Source: Opitutaceae bacterium
Lineage (GTDB): Bacteria; Verrucomicrobiota; Verrucomicrobiia; Opitutales; Opitutaceae
Assembly: GCA_016794785.1 (NCBI GenBank)
Contig: JAEUHC010000013.1
Span: 124,001-188,000 of the forward strand
Reading direction: 5' to 3'
Length of the DNA: 64,000 nt
Shown one piece after another: positions 49,942 through 60,042 of this stretch; position 1 is the first letter of the stretch; each line of letters begins with the position of its first letter. A program made the translations under genes and the position numbers. The notes beneath the pieces are model-generated. The model searched no databases. It was given only the letters and a program-made list of their open reading frames with translations, and was not told the origin of the DNA.

Positions 49942-51180
49942 ATGCGCCGCCTTCTGCCCCTTCTGTTGCTCGCGTCGCTATTGCCGCAGTCGTCCGCCGT
50001 GCCACCCGCGCCGCGCCACGGCGAAAAACTCGTCGTCATCAACGACGACGGCTTCAGCGGTTTCTTCGAGGGCCGCTACCGCAACGCCGAGGATCTGCGC
50101 GCGCAGGTGCTGCGCTTCCGCGACACGCCCGTCGCCGTGCTCGAATGGTGCATCGTGCAGGGCAGCCGCACCAACTTTCCCTCGCGCGCCGTCGAGCTCG
50201 TCGGCGCGGGCCAGACCGAGTTCGGCCGCCGCGGCGATCAACTCGTGACCGAGACCTATCGTCGCCTCGCCGCCGAGGGCATCGACACGCTGCAGACCGT
50301 AGCCCGCGCCTGCCGCGAAGCCGGCATCCTCTGCTACGCCTCGATGCGGATGAACGGCGACTACTCGCCCACGGGTTCCGATCCCACGCTGCCCCGCCAG
50401 TTCAACGGCGATTTCTGGCACGCGCACCCCGAGTTCCGCGTGCGCGATGCCAAGGGCACACCCGGCACCAAGCTCTCCTACGCCTTCGCCGAGGTGCGCG
50501 CCCACAAACTCGCCCACCTGCGCGAGGCCGCCGCCCGCGACATCGACGGCCTCCACCTCGATTTCCTCCGCCACCCGCCGTTCTTCGGCTACGACGAACC
50601 GCTCGTGCACGCCTTCCGTGAAAAACACGGCGTCGATCCCCGCACTCTCCCCGCCAGCGATGCCCGCTGGATCGCGCTGCGCGCCGAGGCCATGACCGGC
50701 TTCGTGCGCGACGTGCGAGCGCTGCTCGATGAGGCCGGCGCGAAAAAAGGCCGCCGACTCGGCCTCGCCGCCCGCATCGACCACCGCGAATACCTCGCGC
50801 TCGGCTGCGACCTCGCCGCCTGGCTGCGCGAGGGCCTGCTCGACTACGTCGCCATCGCGCAGCGCACGCTCGGTGGCTACGAGTTCGACCTCGCGCCCTT
50901 CGTCGCGCTGGCGCGCGGCTCCGGCTGCGCCGTGCTCTTCGGCGAGGAAGCCATCACGACCGGCCACGACCTCACCGCCGCGGAGGACAAGCTTGTCGCC
51001 GCCGGCAAGATGGCGCCGCCCAAGCGCGGCCAGCTCACACCCGACCAATACCGCGGGCGCGCCGCCCGCTGGTTCGCCGCCGGTGCCGATGGCCTCCACC
51101 TCTTCAACGAAAACGACCCCGCGGTGCTCCGCGGGCTTTCCGCCGTCACCGCTTCGCCCAAACAAACGACCCTACCATGA
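49942..51180 (+). CDS. Exported family-10-like glycoside hydrolase (putative)
   Basis: 412 residues with a signal peptide ([19 protein letters not shown]). The remainder looks like a TIM barrel of the GHL10/DUF187-like glycosyl-hydrolase group: [78 protein letters not shown] and [12 protein letters not shown], each at a predicted strand end. Acidic residues in LDFLRH and NEND are candidate catalytic positions. The assignment is by pattern and the substrate is not known. The ATGA overlap with the following TonB receptor ties them together as a glycan-use pair. Confidence 0.65.
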   Translation: MRRLLPLLLLASLLPQSSAVPPAPRHGEKLVVINDDGFSGFFEGRYRNAEDLRAQVLRFRDTPVAVLEWCIVQGSRTNFPSRAVELVGAGQTEFGRRGDQLVTETYRRLAAEGIDTLQTVARACREAGILCYASMRMNGDYSPTGSDPTLPRQFNGDFWHAHPEFRVRDAKGTPGTKLSYAFAEVRAHKLAHLREAAARDIDGLHLDFLRHPPFFGYDEPLVHAFREKHGVDPRTLPASDARWIALRAEAMTGFVRDVRALLDEAGAKKGRRLGLAARIDHREYLALGCDLAAWLREGLLDYVAIAQRTLGGYEFDLAPFVALARGSGCAVLFGEEAITTGHDLTAAEDKLVAAGKMAPPKRGQLTPDQYRGRAARWFAAGADGLHLFNENDPAVLRGLSAVTASPKQTTLP

Positions 51181-54100
51181 AACCCATCGGCTCCACCCTG
51201 CTCCGCCTTGCGCTGCTCGCGCTCGGCCTGGCCACCGCGCTCCGCGCCCAGACCCCCACCGGCCTCGTCGAAGGCCGCGTTCTCAACGCCGCCAGCGGCA
51301 CCTATGTCGAGGGCGCACGCGTCAGCGTCGAGGGCACCGCGCTCGAGACGTTCACGGACGAGACAGGCCGTTTCCTCCTCGCCGGCGTGCCGGCGGGCGA
51401 GGCGCGCGTGCGCGTGTTCTACACGGGCGCCGCGCCCTACGCCGCGACAGTGCGGATCGCCGCGGGCCAAGCCGCGACGCACGATGTCTCGCTCGGCGTC
51501 ACGCCCGGGGCCTCCGGCGCGCGCGGCGAGGCCGTGAAGCTCGACCGCTTCGTCGTCGGCGAATCGCGCGAGATGGAGGGCGCCGCCATCGCGATCAACG
51601 AGCAGCGCTTCGCCTCGAACATCAAGACCGTGGTCTCGACGGATGAGTTTGGCGCGGTCGCCGAGGGCAACGTCACCGAATTCCTGAAATACCTCCCCGG
51701 CGTGACGGTGGACATGAGCGGCGGCGATGGCCGCTACATCTCCATCGAGGGCGCGCCCAATGCCAACACCCCGATCACCCTCGGCGGCATCAGCCTCTCC
51801 TCGCCCGGCGACAACAACACCAGCCGCGGCGTCGAGGTCGGTTTCTTCAACCTCAACAACGTCTCGCGCATCGAGGTCTCGTTCTCCCCCACGCCTGACT
51901 CGCCGGGCAAGGCCCTCGCCGGCTCCGTGAATCTCGTGCCGCGCAGTTCGTTCGAGCGCGCCCGGCCCGTCTTCAACGGCAGCACCTACCTGCTCATGCG
52001 CGACGACCACCGCGGCCTCGGCAAAGGCGCGGCGATGTATCGCGATCCGCGGCGCAAGGTCTGGCCCGGCGCGGATTTTTCCTGGGTCGTGCCCGTGAAC
52101 AAACGCTTCGGCTTCACGCTCTCCGCCGGTGCCTCCACGCAATACTCCAGCCAGGATCGCGCCACCAACGTCTGGCGCGGGGTCTCCACCGCCACCGCCG
52201 GCACCGCGTTTCCCGCCACCACGCCCGGCCGCCCGTATCTCTCGCAGTTCACCCTCCAGGACGGGCCCAAGGAATCCGACCGCGACTCGCTCGGGCTCAC
52301 GCTCGACTTCCGGCTCTCCGCCCACGACCGCATCGCGTTCTCGTATCAGTATTCATCGTTCGACGGTTGGATTTCCAGCCGCACGCTCGCCTTCATCCCC
52401 AACCAGATCGTCGCGGCCTCCATCTCGCCGACCTCCGTGCAAGGTGTGGCGGGCGTCGGCCAGCTCACGCTCAACAACGGCAACAACCGCGTCCGCGAAA
52501 ACCGCACCTACCTGCCCACCTTCACCTGGCGCCACGACGGCCCGCTCTGGAAACTCGATTTCGCCACCGGCCGCGCCTACGGGAAAAACGCCATCCGCGA
52601 CATGGACAAGGAGCGCTTCCTCGGCGTCCAGTCGCGCCGCACCGGCGTCACGATCGGCTTTGCCGACACCGGCTACCTCCGCCCGGGCGTGATCACCGTC
52701 GTCGACAACGCCACGGGCCGCCCAGTCGACCCCTACCGGCTCGAGAACTACGCGCTCAACACCCTCACCTCCACGCCGCAGCGCGCCTCCGACATCAACT
52801 TCACCGCCACGGCCAACGCCCGGCGCGATTTCTACTGGGCCGTGCCCGTCACGCTGCGCACCGGCCTCGACTTCCGCCAGACGCAGCGCGACATGCGCAC
52901 CTGGACCTCGACCTACACCTACGTCGGACGCGACGGCCGCGGCAACCTCACCAACGGCACCGCCCTGCCCTTCCTCGACCCGCTCTTCTCCACGCGCTTC
53001 GCACCCTACGGTTTCCCGCAGATCCAGCACCTCGATTCGCAGGAGGTCTTCGCCTACTGGCGCGCGCACCCGAACGAGTTCACGTTCGACGAAAACGGCA
53101 ACTACCGCTCGCACGTCTCCAATTCCAAGCGCGCCAAGGAATCCGTCTCCGCCGCCTACCTCCGCGGCGACGTCGCGCTGTTCAACCGCCGCCTCCTCCT
53201 CGTCGGCGGCCTGCGCGCCGAGCAGACCGACGTCGAGGCCGAGGGCCCGCTCACCGACCTCTCGCGCAACGTCCAGCGCGACGCCCAGGGCCGCCCGCTC
53301 CGCAACGCCGCCGGCGCCGTCATCCCGATCACGACCAACGCCCTCGAGACCTCGCGCCTCACCTTTCTCGAGCGTGCCTCGCACGTGGAGAAACAATATC
53401 TCCGCTTCTTCCCTTCGCTCAACGCCACCTACACCCTGCGCGAGAATCTCCTCCTCCGCGCCGCCGTCTCGACCAGCCTCGGCGCGCCCGACTTCAACCA
53501 ATACGCTGGCGGCCTCACCCTCCCCAACACCGACAACCCGCCCACCGCCGGCAACCGCATCGTCGTCAACAACGCCGCCATCAAGCCCTGGACCGCCAAC
53601 ACCCTGAAGGTCCGCGCCGAGTATTACTTCGCCGGCGTCGGCCAGATCTCGTTCGGCGCCTACCGCCGCCATTTCCAAAATTTCTTCGGCGCCACGTTCT
53701 TTCCCGCCACGCCCGAGTTCCTCAGCCTCTACGGCCTCGATGCCGACGAATACGGCGCCTACGAGGTCAGCACGCAGTATAACGTGCCCGGCACCATCCG
53801 CATCGAGGGCCTCGACTTCGCCTACCGGCAGGCGCTCACCTTCCTGCCTTCATGGGCGCGCGGGCTCCAGGTCTTCGCCAACGGCAGCCTCCAGCGCTCC
53901 AACGCCCGGCGCGGCTTCCTCGGCGGCAGCGGCTTCAACGACATTCCGCGCAACGCCGCCTGGGGCGTGAGCCTCACCCGCCCGCGCTACAACGTCCGCC
54001 TCAACTGGACGTGGCGCGACGAGCAGCGCCGCGGTGAGATCACCGGCCAGAGCATCGAGGCCGGCACCTACAACTACACCCCCGGCTTCACCAAGCTCGA

Positions 54101-54278
54101 CCTGCTCGGCGAAGTCACCGTGTGGCGCCGGGTCGCCGTCTTCGTGAATCTCCGCAACGTCGCCGACATCCCCGACCGCGGCACGACCCGCGGCCCCAGC
54201 ACCCCCGAGCACGCCACCCTCCGCTTCCAGGAACGCTACGGCTCCCTCTGGACGATCGGTGTGAAGGGGACGTTTTGA
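51177..54278 (+). CDS. TonB-dependent receptor with N-terminal carboxypeptidase-like domain
   Basis: 1033 residues. A signal peptide (LLRLALLALGLATALRAQ) is followed by a carboxypeptidase-regulatory-like beta-sandwich at about residues 24-110 (GLVEGRVLNAASGTYVEGARVSV, TDETGRFLLAGVPAGEARVRVFYTG, quoted as separate pieces). KLDRFVVGES and the plug (NVTEFLKYLPGVTVDMSGGDGRYISI) come next, and the barrel ends IGVKGTF. The N-terminal domain and the flanking glycosidase-like and CBM9-like genes point to oligosaccharide uptake, as in SusC-like or Opitutaceae receptors. Translation is coupled to the upstream gene by a 4-base overlap. Confidence 0.92.
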   Translation: MKPIGSTLLRLALLALGLATALRAQTPTGLVEGRVLNAASGTYVEGARVSVEGTALETFTDETGRFLLAGVPAGEARVRVFYTGAAPYAATVRIAAGQAATHDVSLGVTPGASGARGEAVKLDRFVVGESREMEGAAIAINEQRFASNIKTVVSTDEFGAVAEGNVTEFLKYLPGVTVDMSGGDGRYISIEGAPNANTPITLGGISLSSPGDNNTSRGVEVGFFNLNNVSRIEVSFSPTPDSPGKALAGSVNLVPRSSFERARPVFNGSTYLLMRDDHRGLGKGAAMYRDPRRKVWPGADFSWVVPVNKRFGFTLSAGASTQYSSQDRATNVWRGVSTATAGTAFPATTPGRPYLSQFTLQDGPKESDRDSLGLTLDFRLSAHDRIAFSYQYSSFDGWISSRTLAFIPNQIVAASISPTSVQGVAGVGQLTLNNGNNRVRENRTYLPTFTWRHDGPLWKLDFATGRAYGKNAIRDMDKERFLGVQSRRTGVTIGFADTGYLRPGVITVVDNATGRPVDPYRLENYALNTLTSTPQRASDINFTATANARRDFYWAVPVTLRTGLDFRQTQRDMRTWTSTYTYVGRDGRGNLTNGTALPFLDPLFSTRFAPYGFPQIQHLDSQEVFAYWRAHPNEFTFDENGNYRSHVSNSKRAKESVSAAYLRGDVALFNRRLLLVGGLRAEQTDVEAEGPLTDLSRNVQRDAQGRPLRNAAGAVIPITTNALETSRLTFLERASHVEKQYLRFFPSLNATYTLRENLLLRAAVSTSLGAPDFNQYAGGLTLPNTDNPPTAGNRIVVNNAAIKPWTANTLKVRAEYYFAGVGQISFGAYRRHFQNFFGATFFPATPEFLSLYGLDADEYGAYEVSTQYNVPGTIRIEGLDFAYRQALTFLPSWARGLQVFANGSLQRSNARRGFLGGSGFNDIPRNAAWGVSLTRPRYNVRLNWTWRDEQRRGEITGQSIEAGTYNYTPGFTKLDLLGEVTVWRRVAVFVNLRNVADIPDRGTTRGPSTPEHATLRFQERYGSLWTIGVKGTF

Positions 54279-54363
54279 ACGCCCTGCCCCCGGGCGTTTG
54301 CCCAGATCGTCTGGTCATCAAAAACAACCGCCCCACCGGCGACTATTTCTCCCCCACAACGCC

Positions 54364-55473
54364 ATGACGCTGTTTCGCCGGGGGCGCCTGCCCTGCCTGA
54401 CGCTCGCCTTCATCGCCTTCTCCGCCGCCGCGGCTGAGCCCTCGCAGTTCTCCGCGTGGCGCGAAAAAATGTCGCCCATCGTCCCGCTCACCTACGTTGC
54501 GCGTCACACCGCGACGCCGATCGTGATCGATGGGAGAATCGATGATACCGCCTGGGCGGCGGCCCCGTGGACGGCGGACTTCACCGACATCGAGGGCGAC
54601 GCCAAACCGAAGCCCCGTTTCCGCACGCGCGCGAAAATCCTCTGGGACGATCAATTTCTCTACATCGCCGCCGACCTCGAGGAACCGCACGTCTGGGGCA
54701 AACTCACGCAGCACGACGCCGTGATTTTCCACGACCCCGACTTCGAGGTCTTCCTCGATCCCGATGGCGATACGCACAATTACTTCGAATTCGAACTCAA
54801 TGCCCTCAACACCGGCTGGGATCTTTTCTTGCCGAAACCCTACATGGATGGCGGCAAGGCGCGCAACGACTGGGAAATCCCGGGCCTCAAAACCGCCGTC
54901 CACATCCGCGGCACCCTCAACGACCCGGGCGACACCGACACCGGATGGACGCTGGAAATGGCTTTCCCCTGGACGGCCTTCACGCCGCCTGGCGGCACAT
55001 CCGCAATCAGCCCGCAGGCACCCGCCGAGGGTGCCGTGTGGCGCATGAATTTCTCCCGCGTCGAGTGGCAGATCACCACGGCCGGCGGACGCTACGAAAA
55101 GATCCCCAAGACTCCCGAGGACAACTGGGTCTGGTCACCGCAGGGCGTGATCGACATGCACCGGCCCGAGATGTGGGGCCGCCTCCTCTTCACCCGTCGG
55201 CCCGGCGGCGAACCCGTCGTCGTCCCGCCCGTGGCCGGCCACATGGCCCGCCGTGTCGCGCTCGATCTCTACTACGCGCAGCGCGACTTCTTCAAAACGC
55301 ACCGGCGCTGGGCCACCACGCTCGCCGAACTCGGATGGCCCGTGCCCGCCGGCACCGAGCCACCCGCCTTTGCGGCAACCGCCGAGGGCTATGAATTCTC
55401 TGTGCCCTTCAACGAAGGCCCGCGCCCGCGCAAGTGGACCATCCGGCAGGATCGCCGGCTGACGCTCGACTAG
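54364..55473 (+). CDS. Exported CBM9-like carbohydrate-binding protein
   Basis: 369 residues with a signal peptide (LPCLTLAFIAFSAAAAE). Residues about 35-260 fit the family-9 carbohydrate-binding-like fold: TPIVIDGRIDDTAWAAAPW, ILWDDQFLYIAADLEEPHVWG, DPDFEVFLDPDGDTHNYFEFELNALN (quoted in part) and WTLEMAFPWTAF. The remaining 100 residues include WGRLLFTRR. Such proteins bind polysaccharide ends at the cell surface and often accompany TonB receptors. It begins 85 bases after the receptor stop and probably completes the glycan-use operon. Confidence 0.82.
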   Translation: MTLFRRGRLPCLTLAFIAFSAAAAEPSQFSAWREKMSPIVPLTYVARHTATPIVIDGRIDDTAWAAAPWTADFTDIEGDAKPKPRFRTRAKILWDDQFLYIAADLEEPHVWGKLTQHDAVIFHDPDFEVFLDPDGDTHNYFEFELNALNTGWDLFLPKPYMDGGKARNDWEIPGLKTAVHIRGTLNDPGDTDTGWTLEMAFPWTAFTPPGGTSAISPQAPAEGAVWRMNFSRVEWQITTAGGRYEKIPKTPEDNWVWSPQGVIDMHRPEMWGRLLFTRRPGGEPVVVPPVAGHMARRVALDLYYAQRDFFKTHRRWATTLAELGWPVPAGTEPPAFAATAEGYEFSVPFNEGPRPRKWTIRQDRRLTLD

Positions 55474-55532
55474 GCCTTGAGCGATTATAGCGCGCAATAA
55501 TGTAGCGCCCCTGATCTGATGCGTGATGGCCC

Positions 55533-55700
55533 TTGGCGGAACTGGTGTTGAATGCGGAAGAAACCGCCGAGCTCACGACGAGGGCCCGCCGGCCAAAGTC
55601 GGATCAGCGCGCGACGCTGCGCGCCAATGGCAGCGCATTCCCCATCACCGGAAACCAGTGCGAGGCGCTCAGCCAAGCCCGCGGGGATATTTCCTTTGTG
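55533..55700 (+). pseudogene. Possible remnant of a DUF4224-like gene
   Basis: The frame beginning at a TTG at 55533 translates to LVLNAEETAELTTRARR...QRATLRANGSAFPI, which resembles the short N-terminal pattern of DUF4224, a small phage-associated family (E-E-x-x-E-L-T ... L-R-x-N-G). After about 45 residues the resemblance stops although the frame stays open to 55748. There is no good ribosome site. It may be an eroded fragment; the match is weak. Confidence 0.35.
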
Positions 55701-55744
55701 CCCCCGATTCACTGTGTTTTCTTTCGCGTCCTTCTCCCCGCTCC

Positions 55745-56206
55745 ATGACCCCTGAGCAAAACCTCGCGCGTCTCGCGCTCACGCTCCCATCCGCGCCCAA
55801 GCCCGTCGCCGTCTATCGTCCCGTCGTCGTCGCAGGTGGCCTCGCCTATGTCTCCGGCCACGGCCCCGTGTGCGCCGATGGCTCGCTGATCAAGGGCCGC
55901 GTCGGCGCCGACCTCGATCTCGCGCAGGGTCACGCGGCCGCGCGGCAGGTGGGGCTCGCGATCCTCGCGACGGTGCGCGCGCACTTCGGGTCGCTCGACC
56001 GCGTGAAGCGCGTGGTGAAGACGCTCGGCATGGTGAACTCCGCGCCCGACTTCCTCGATCACCCGAAAGTCATCAACGGTTGCAGCGAACTCTTCGCCGA
56101 AATCTGGGGCCCGGAAAACGGCATCGGCGCGCGCAGCGCCGTCGGCATGGGCCCGCTCCCCGGCAACATCGCCGTGGAGATCGAGGTGATCTTCGAGGTG
56201 GCGTGA
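55745..56206 (+). CDS. RidA/YjgF-family enamine deaminase
   Basis: 153 residues. The family pattern is clear: LAYVSGHGPVCADGS, GRVGADLDLAQGHAAARQVGLAILATVRAHFGSLDRVKRVVKTLGMVN (quoted in part), and the final NIAVEIEVIFEVA. This longer subgroup, with GARSAVGMGPLPG before the end, is typical of the YjgF-like proteins that are about 150 residues. RidA proteins clear reactive enamine or imine intermediates. The usual active-site Arg region near the end reads ARSAVGM, so the Arg is present. It stands alone between a possible gene remnant and an Ig-repeat gene. Confidence 0.88.
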   Translation: MTPEQNLARLALTLPSAPKPVAVYRPVVVAGGLAYVSGHGPVCADGSLIKGRVGADLDLAQGHAAARQVGLAILATVRAHFGSLDRVKRVVKTLGMVNSAPDFLDHPKVINGCSELFAEIWGPENGIGARSAVGMGPLPGNIAVEIEVIFEVA

Positions 56207-56265
56207 GCCGATCCGCTGAGGCTTCGGCGAACCAAGCCCCCAGAAATCACGACGAATACCACCCC

Positions 56266-59200
56266 ATGCGCGCAATCTTTCTCCCGCTGCTCCTCGCGCT
56301 GGCGCTCTGCCCATCCGCGGCCCGAGCGACGCTCGCGCACCCGCAGCTGACCGCGCTCACGCGCGAATCGCCCGTGACTGTCACACCGGGCGGCAAGGTG
56401 GAGTTTCGCTATGCGATCTCACCGGGCACGGCGCCCACACGCTCGCTGATCGTGCAATTGGTCAACCCCGGTGGGATTCGCGGCGTGCAGCTTTTGACCG
56501 TAGAGAATCCGGGCTCGGGCCTCGCGTCCGCGACCGTGGATTCCACCTGGCTGAATGGGCGCTACGAAATCGAATCAGTCCGTGTCGTCGACCAGTGGTC
56601 TAGAACCGTAACCTACCGCGCCGACGGCAGCGTGAGCGCGCAGCCACGCGACGGCGACTACTACGCCGAGGCCCGGAGCCACAGTCTCGATTTATACGGG
56701 CTGGCCTTTGTCGTCACCAGTGCCACGGCCCAGCAGCGACGACCCGAACTGACTTCAGTGACGCTGCGCAGCGCAAACATGGCAGCTCCGGGCGACACCG
56801 TGCGCGTCGGCTACACTGTCACCGCGGGACAGTCGCCGCTGACGCGCGTAGCCATGACTTTTCGCCACACGACGGCGAACACGACCGTCACGCTTGCCCC
56901 GGCCTTGGACACCACGGCGCTGAGCGGCGAGATCACCCTGCCGATTGCTGCTGCCGTGATGAACGGTCGCTATCGGCTCAACACCGTGACCCTCACCGAC
57001 GCTGCTGGGCGCCGAACCTCCTATGGCGCGTTTGGCGCGTTGAGCGAGTTTTTTGACGGCTCATCCTACCCTACGGCGGACGCCTCGAACGTCCTAGTCA
57101 ACGCCATCGAGTTCGCCGTCGAGGGCGCAAGCGCCGCCACGACCTTGCCGCGAGTGGTATCTCTGTCGCGCGACGCCATTGGAACGGCGAACGTGGGCGA
57201 GACGCTGCGGTTTGCCTACGACACCGCGGTGGTGGGCTACCCGGTGGAACAGGTCGTGGGCATTCTTTCGGGCCCGTATGGTGGCACGCAACTCTTCACG
57301 AGCCATGCGGCCAGCGGCGTGTTCACGGTGCAGGTCACACCGAGCTGGATTTCAGGTCTCCACTCTTTCCGCATCAGCTCAATCGTGGATTCCGCCGGAC
57401 GCAGTGCCGCGACAACGGGGCTAGTGACGTCCGTCAGCTTCGATGTCCGCGCGCTTTCGATTCCTGTCTATTTCACACAACAGCCCGAGTCGGAAACCCG
57501 CGTGGTGGCCGGTCGCTCGGTCACGCTTTTCGCTCAAGGCGTCGGTCTTGAGACGGTGTCCTACCGGTGGTTTCGCGGCGAGCCCGGCGACACGCGCTCT
57601 CCCCTGACGAGCGACCAGGGATTTCCTCATCAGCTCACGTTCTTCGCGCAGGAATCAGCCACCTGCTGGGTCCGCCTCACGAGCGGCACTGCGACGGCCG
57701 ACAGCCGGGCGGCGCGTGTTGTCATCGTGCCGCCTGAGCCAGCGCCCACTATTACGGAGCATCCGGTCGGGCAGGTTGTGCCCGTAGGCGGAACGGCAAC
57801 CTTTGCTGTAACAGCCTCCGGAAACGGCCCTTTCACGTATCGCTGGTTCGGCGGTGGCGATCGCAGTGGGCAAGTCCGCAACCAGCGCACGTTCCGACTC
57901 CCTGTGCTCGGCACTGAAGATGCGGGGCCCATCACATGCATGGTAAGCAATGGCGGTGGTGAAACCCAATCGCGGCCGGCCACCCTAACGGTGCTCGCCG
58001 CTGATTCGCCGCTGGCCATCACCGAGGAGCCCAGCGACATCGTCACGGTTCCCGGCGTGATCTCGGTGCGACTGCAAGCGACTGTGCGCGGGAACCCACC
58101 CATCTCCGTCACGTGGCAAAAAATTGGTGCCGATAGCCCAGCGTTGCCCGCGCTGACGACATCGTCCGTTGAGCGCACGGTCACTTCGGTTACTCTCCGC
58201 AACCCCACGGCCACGGCAGCGGGCCGATACCGTATGGTGGCCACCAACGGCTTCGAGACCGTGTTCAGCCGGGAGGCAGAGTTGAGATTCTCAAACCTGC
58301 CGATTATTTTCCTGCAGCCCGTTCCGATCCTGAATCCGATCTTCGGTGACAGTTTCCGCGTCTCAGTCGGAGTCTTCGGGACGGAACCATTTTCCTTTCA
58401 GTGGCGCAAGGACGGCGTGGCGATTCCCGGAGCCACGAATCGTGAGCTTCAAGTGTTCAATCTCACCGACGCGGCGAGCGGCAGCTACGATGTCGTCGTT
58501 GGCAACGCCACGGGATCGGTCACGAGTTCACTATCGGTCGTGACCGTTCGCCGCCTGCCTCCTCCGCTGGTCATCGTCCGCCGCCCAACCACTCGCACCG
58601 CAAGCCCGGGTGAGGACATAACCTTCACGGCCGAGGCCAGTGGTGAAAATGTGGTTTATACCTGGGCGAGTGGCGGCCGGGTGCTTCAAACAGGCGTGGC
58701 ACCAACTTTTGTCCTGCGTAGCGTCGGCGCTTCCGACAGCGGATCTTATCTCGTCGAGATGCGCGACGCCACCGGCCGGAGTGAAACCGTAAACTTCGCC
58801 TTGACCGTAACGGCCACTAGGGACGCGCCGGTCATCACCCGGCAGCCTTCGTCGGCTTCGGTCATGCGCGGCGATACCGGGCACTTGAGCGTCGCTGTCG
58901 ACGGTCGGCCGCCGTTTCAATTTCAATGGCGCTACAAGGGCGTGCCCATCCGCGCCAACAGCGGCTACTGGGATTTCGATTGGCACATGCTCTTCGCGCC
59001 TGCTTTCAGCAGCACCCGCACTGGCGCCTACGATGTCGTCGTTTCGAACGATTTCGGCTCCGTCACAAGCGTCCCCGCGATCCTTTCGCTCCCGCCGCCG
59101 AGCACAGCCGGCCGCCTCATGAACCTCTCGGTGCGCGCGCGTGCCGGCGCGGAGAGCGGCCCGCTGATCGTGGGCTTCGTGCTTGGCGGCGGTGTGGCGG

Positions 59201-59922
59201 AGGATGTGCCGCTGCTCGTGCGCGCGGCCGGACCGGCGTTGCAGGCGTTTGGCGTGCCGGGCGTGCTGCCCAACCCGCTCGCGACCCTCTACGCGGGCGC
59301 GGCGCCGCGCTTCGTCAACGACGATTGGTCCGGTTTCGCCCCCATCGCGGCGGCGGCAGCCCGCGTCGGCGCGTTTCCCTTTCCGCTCGCGGATGCCCGC
59401 GACGCCGCGTTCGCCCGCGCCGTCGCGCCGGGCGCCTACTCCGTGCATGTCACAGGTGCAGATGGCGCGGCCGGGATCGCCCTCGCTGAAATCTACGACG
59501 ACACGCCCGCCGCCGAAATCACGACGCAGCGACCGCGGCTCCTGAATCTTTCCGTGCAGACGCGCGTAGAGCCGGGTGCACCCGTAATTGCGGGCTTCGC
59601 GCTCGGCGGCGCAGAGCCGCGGCGAGTGCTGGTGCGCGCCGTCGGTCCCTCGCTCGGAGCGTTTGGCGTGGGCGGCACACTCGCCGATCCGCAGCTCGCG
59701 CTCATGCGGGGCCAGGAAAGAATTGCGGAGAACAACGACTGGGCGGGCCTCGCGAGTATCCGCACGGCATTTGAGTTGGTCGGAGCTTTTGCCTTTAGCT
59801 CGCCCGATTCCAAGGACGCAGCACTCATTGCGAACCTCGCGCCCGGACCCTACACCGTGCAAATCACCGGCGCCACCGGCACGGCCGGCTTGGTGCTCGT
59901 CGAAGTTTACGAGCTGCCGTAG
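56266..59922 (+). CDS. Large exported Ig-repeat protein with C-terminal tandem domain
   Basis: 1218 residues, signal peptide MRAIFLPLLLALALCPSAARA. Residues about 30-390 contain three related beta-rich repeats (TPGGKVEFRYAIS, APGDTVRVGYTVT, NVGETLRFAYDTA). About six immunoglobulin-like domains follow, each with a TxxPxxxxV...G....YRW/FQWRKDG pattern. The last 270 residues are two copies of a module (LMNLSVRARAG...LVRAAGPALQAFGV...NDDWSGF...VHVTGADGAAGIALAEIYD and LLNLSVQTRVE...LVRAVGPSLGAFGV...NDWAGL...LVLVEVYELP), quoted with gaps. It is probably cell-surface or secreted; no catalytic domain is seen. The frame is open further upstream, antisense-like to ridA, and rejected. Confidence 0.85.
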   Translation: MRAIFLPLLLALALCPSAARATLAHPQLTALTRESPVTVTPGGKVEFRYAISPGTAPTRSLIVQLVNPGGIRGVQLLTVENPGSGLASATVDSTWLNGRYEIESVRVVDQWSRTVTYRADGSVSAQPRDGDYYAEARSHSLDLYGLAFVVTSATAQQRRPELTSVTLRSANMAAPGDTVRVGYTVTAGQSPLTRVAMTFRHTTANTTVTLAPALDTTALSGEITLPIAAAVMNGRYRLNTVTLTDAAGRRTSYGAFGALSEFFDGSSYPTADASNVLVNAIEFAVEGASAATTLPRVVSLSRDAIGTANVGETLRFAYDTAVVGYPVEQVVGILSGPYGGTQLFTSHAASGVFTVQVTPSWISGLHSFRISSIVDSAGRSAATTGLVTSVSFDVRALSIPVYFTQQPESETRVVAGRSVTLFAQGVGLETVSYRWFRGEPGDTRSPLTSDQGFPHQLTFFAQESATCWVRLTSGTATADSRAARVVIVPPEPAPTITEHPVGQVVPVGGTATFAVTASGNGPFTYRWFGGGDRSGQVRNQRTFRLPVLGTEDAGPITCMVSNGGGETQSRPATLTVLAADSPLAITEEPSDIVTVPGVISVRLQATVRGNPPISVTWQKIGADSPALPALTTSSVERTVTSVTLRNPTATAAGRYRMVATNGFETVFSREAELRFSNLPIIFLQPVPILNPIFGDSFRVSVGVFGTEPFSFQWRKDGVAIPGATNRELQVFNLTDAASGSYDVVVGNATGSVTSSLSVVTVRRLPPPLVIVRRPTTRTASPGEDITFTAEASGENVVYTWASGGRVLQTGVAPTFVLRSVGASDSGSYLVEMRDATGRSETVNFALTVTATRDAPVITRQPSSASVMRGDTGHLSVAVDGRPPFQFQWRYKGVPIRANSGYWDFDWHMLFAPAFSSTRTGAYDVVVSNDFGSVTSVPAILSLPPPSTAGRLMNLSVRARAGAESGPLIVGFVLGGGVAEDVPLLVRAAGPALQAFGVPGVLPNPLATLYAGAAPRFVNDDWSGFAPIAAAAARVGAFPFPLADARDAAFARAVAPGAYSVHVTGADGAAGIALAEIYDDTPAAEITTQRPRLLNLSVQTRVEPGAPVIAGFALGGAEPRRVLVRAVGPSLGAFGVGGTLADPQLALMRGQERIAENNDWAGLASIRTAFELVGAFAFSSPDSKDAALIANLAPGPYTVQITGATGTAGLVLVEVYELP

Positions 59923-59940
59923 TCGCGAATCTGGCGACCT

Positions 59941-60026
59941 AGGTGGAGCGCGTTGACCCCAACGCGCTTTCAGCGGGCGCGGCTCTCCTCCCCAAGCCAG
60001 CGCCTTAGGGTCAAGCCGCGCCACCT
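59941..60026. repeat. Repeat element with terminal AGGTGG/CCACCT inverted ends
   Basis: AGGTGG at 59941-59946 and CCACCT at 60021-60026 bound a segment that contains a perfect inner palindrome gcgcgttg / caacgcgc (59948-59955 and 59960-59967). It begins 19 bases after the Ig-repeat gene. It looks like another intergenic element. The remainder of the 396-base gap up to 60318 holds a gene fossil and no other feature I can support. Confidence 0.5.
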
Positions 60027-60042
60027 CGAACCGGGAAACAGC

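Noticed and set aside
55870..56265. Longer N-terminal extension of the Ig-repeat protein
   Set aside because: The upstream in-frame segment overlaps ridA in another frame and is Arg-rich; a clean signal peptide begins at the ATG at 56266.
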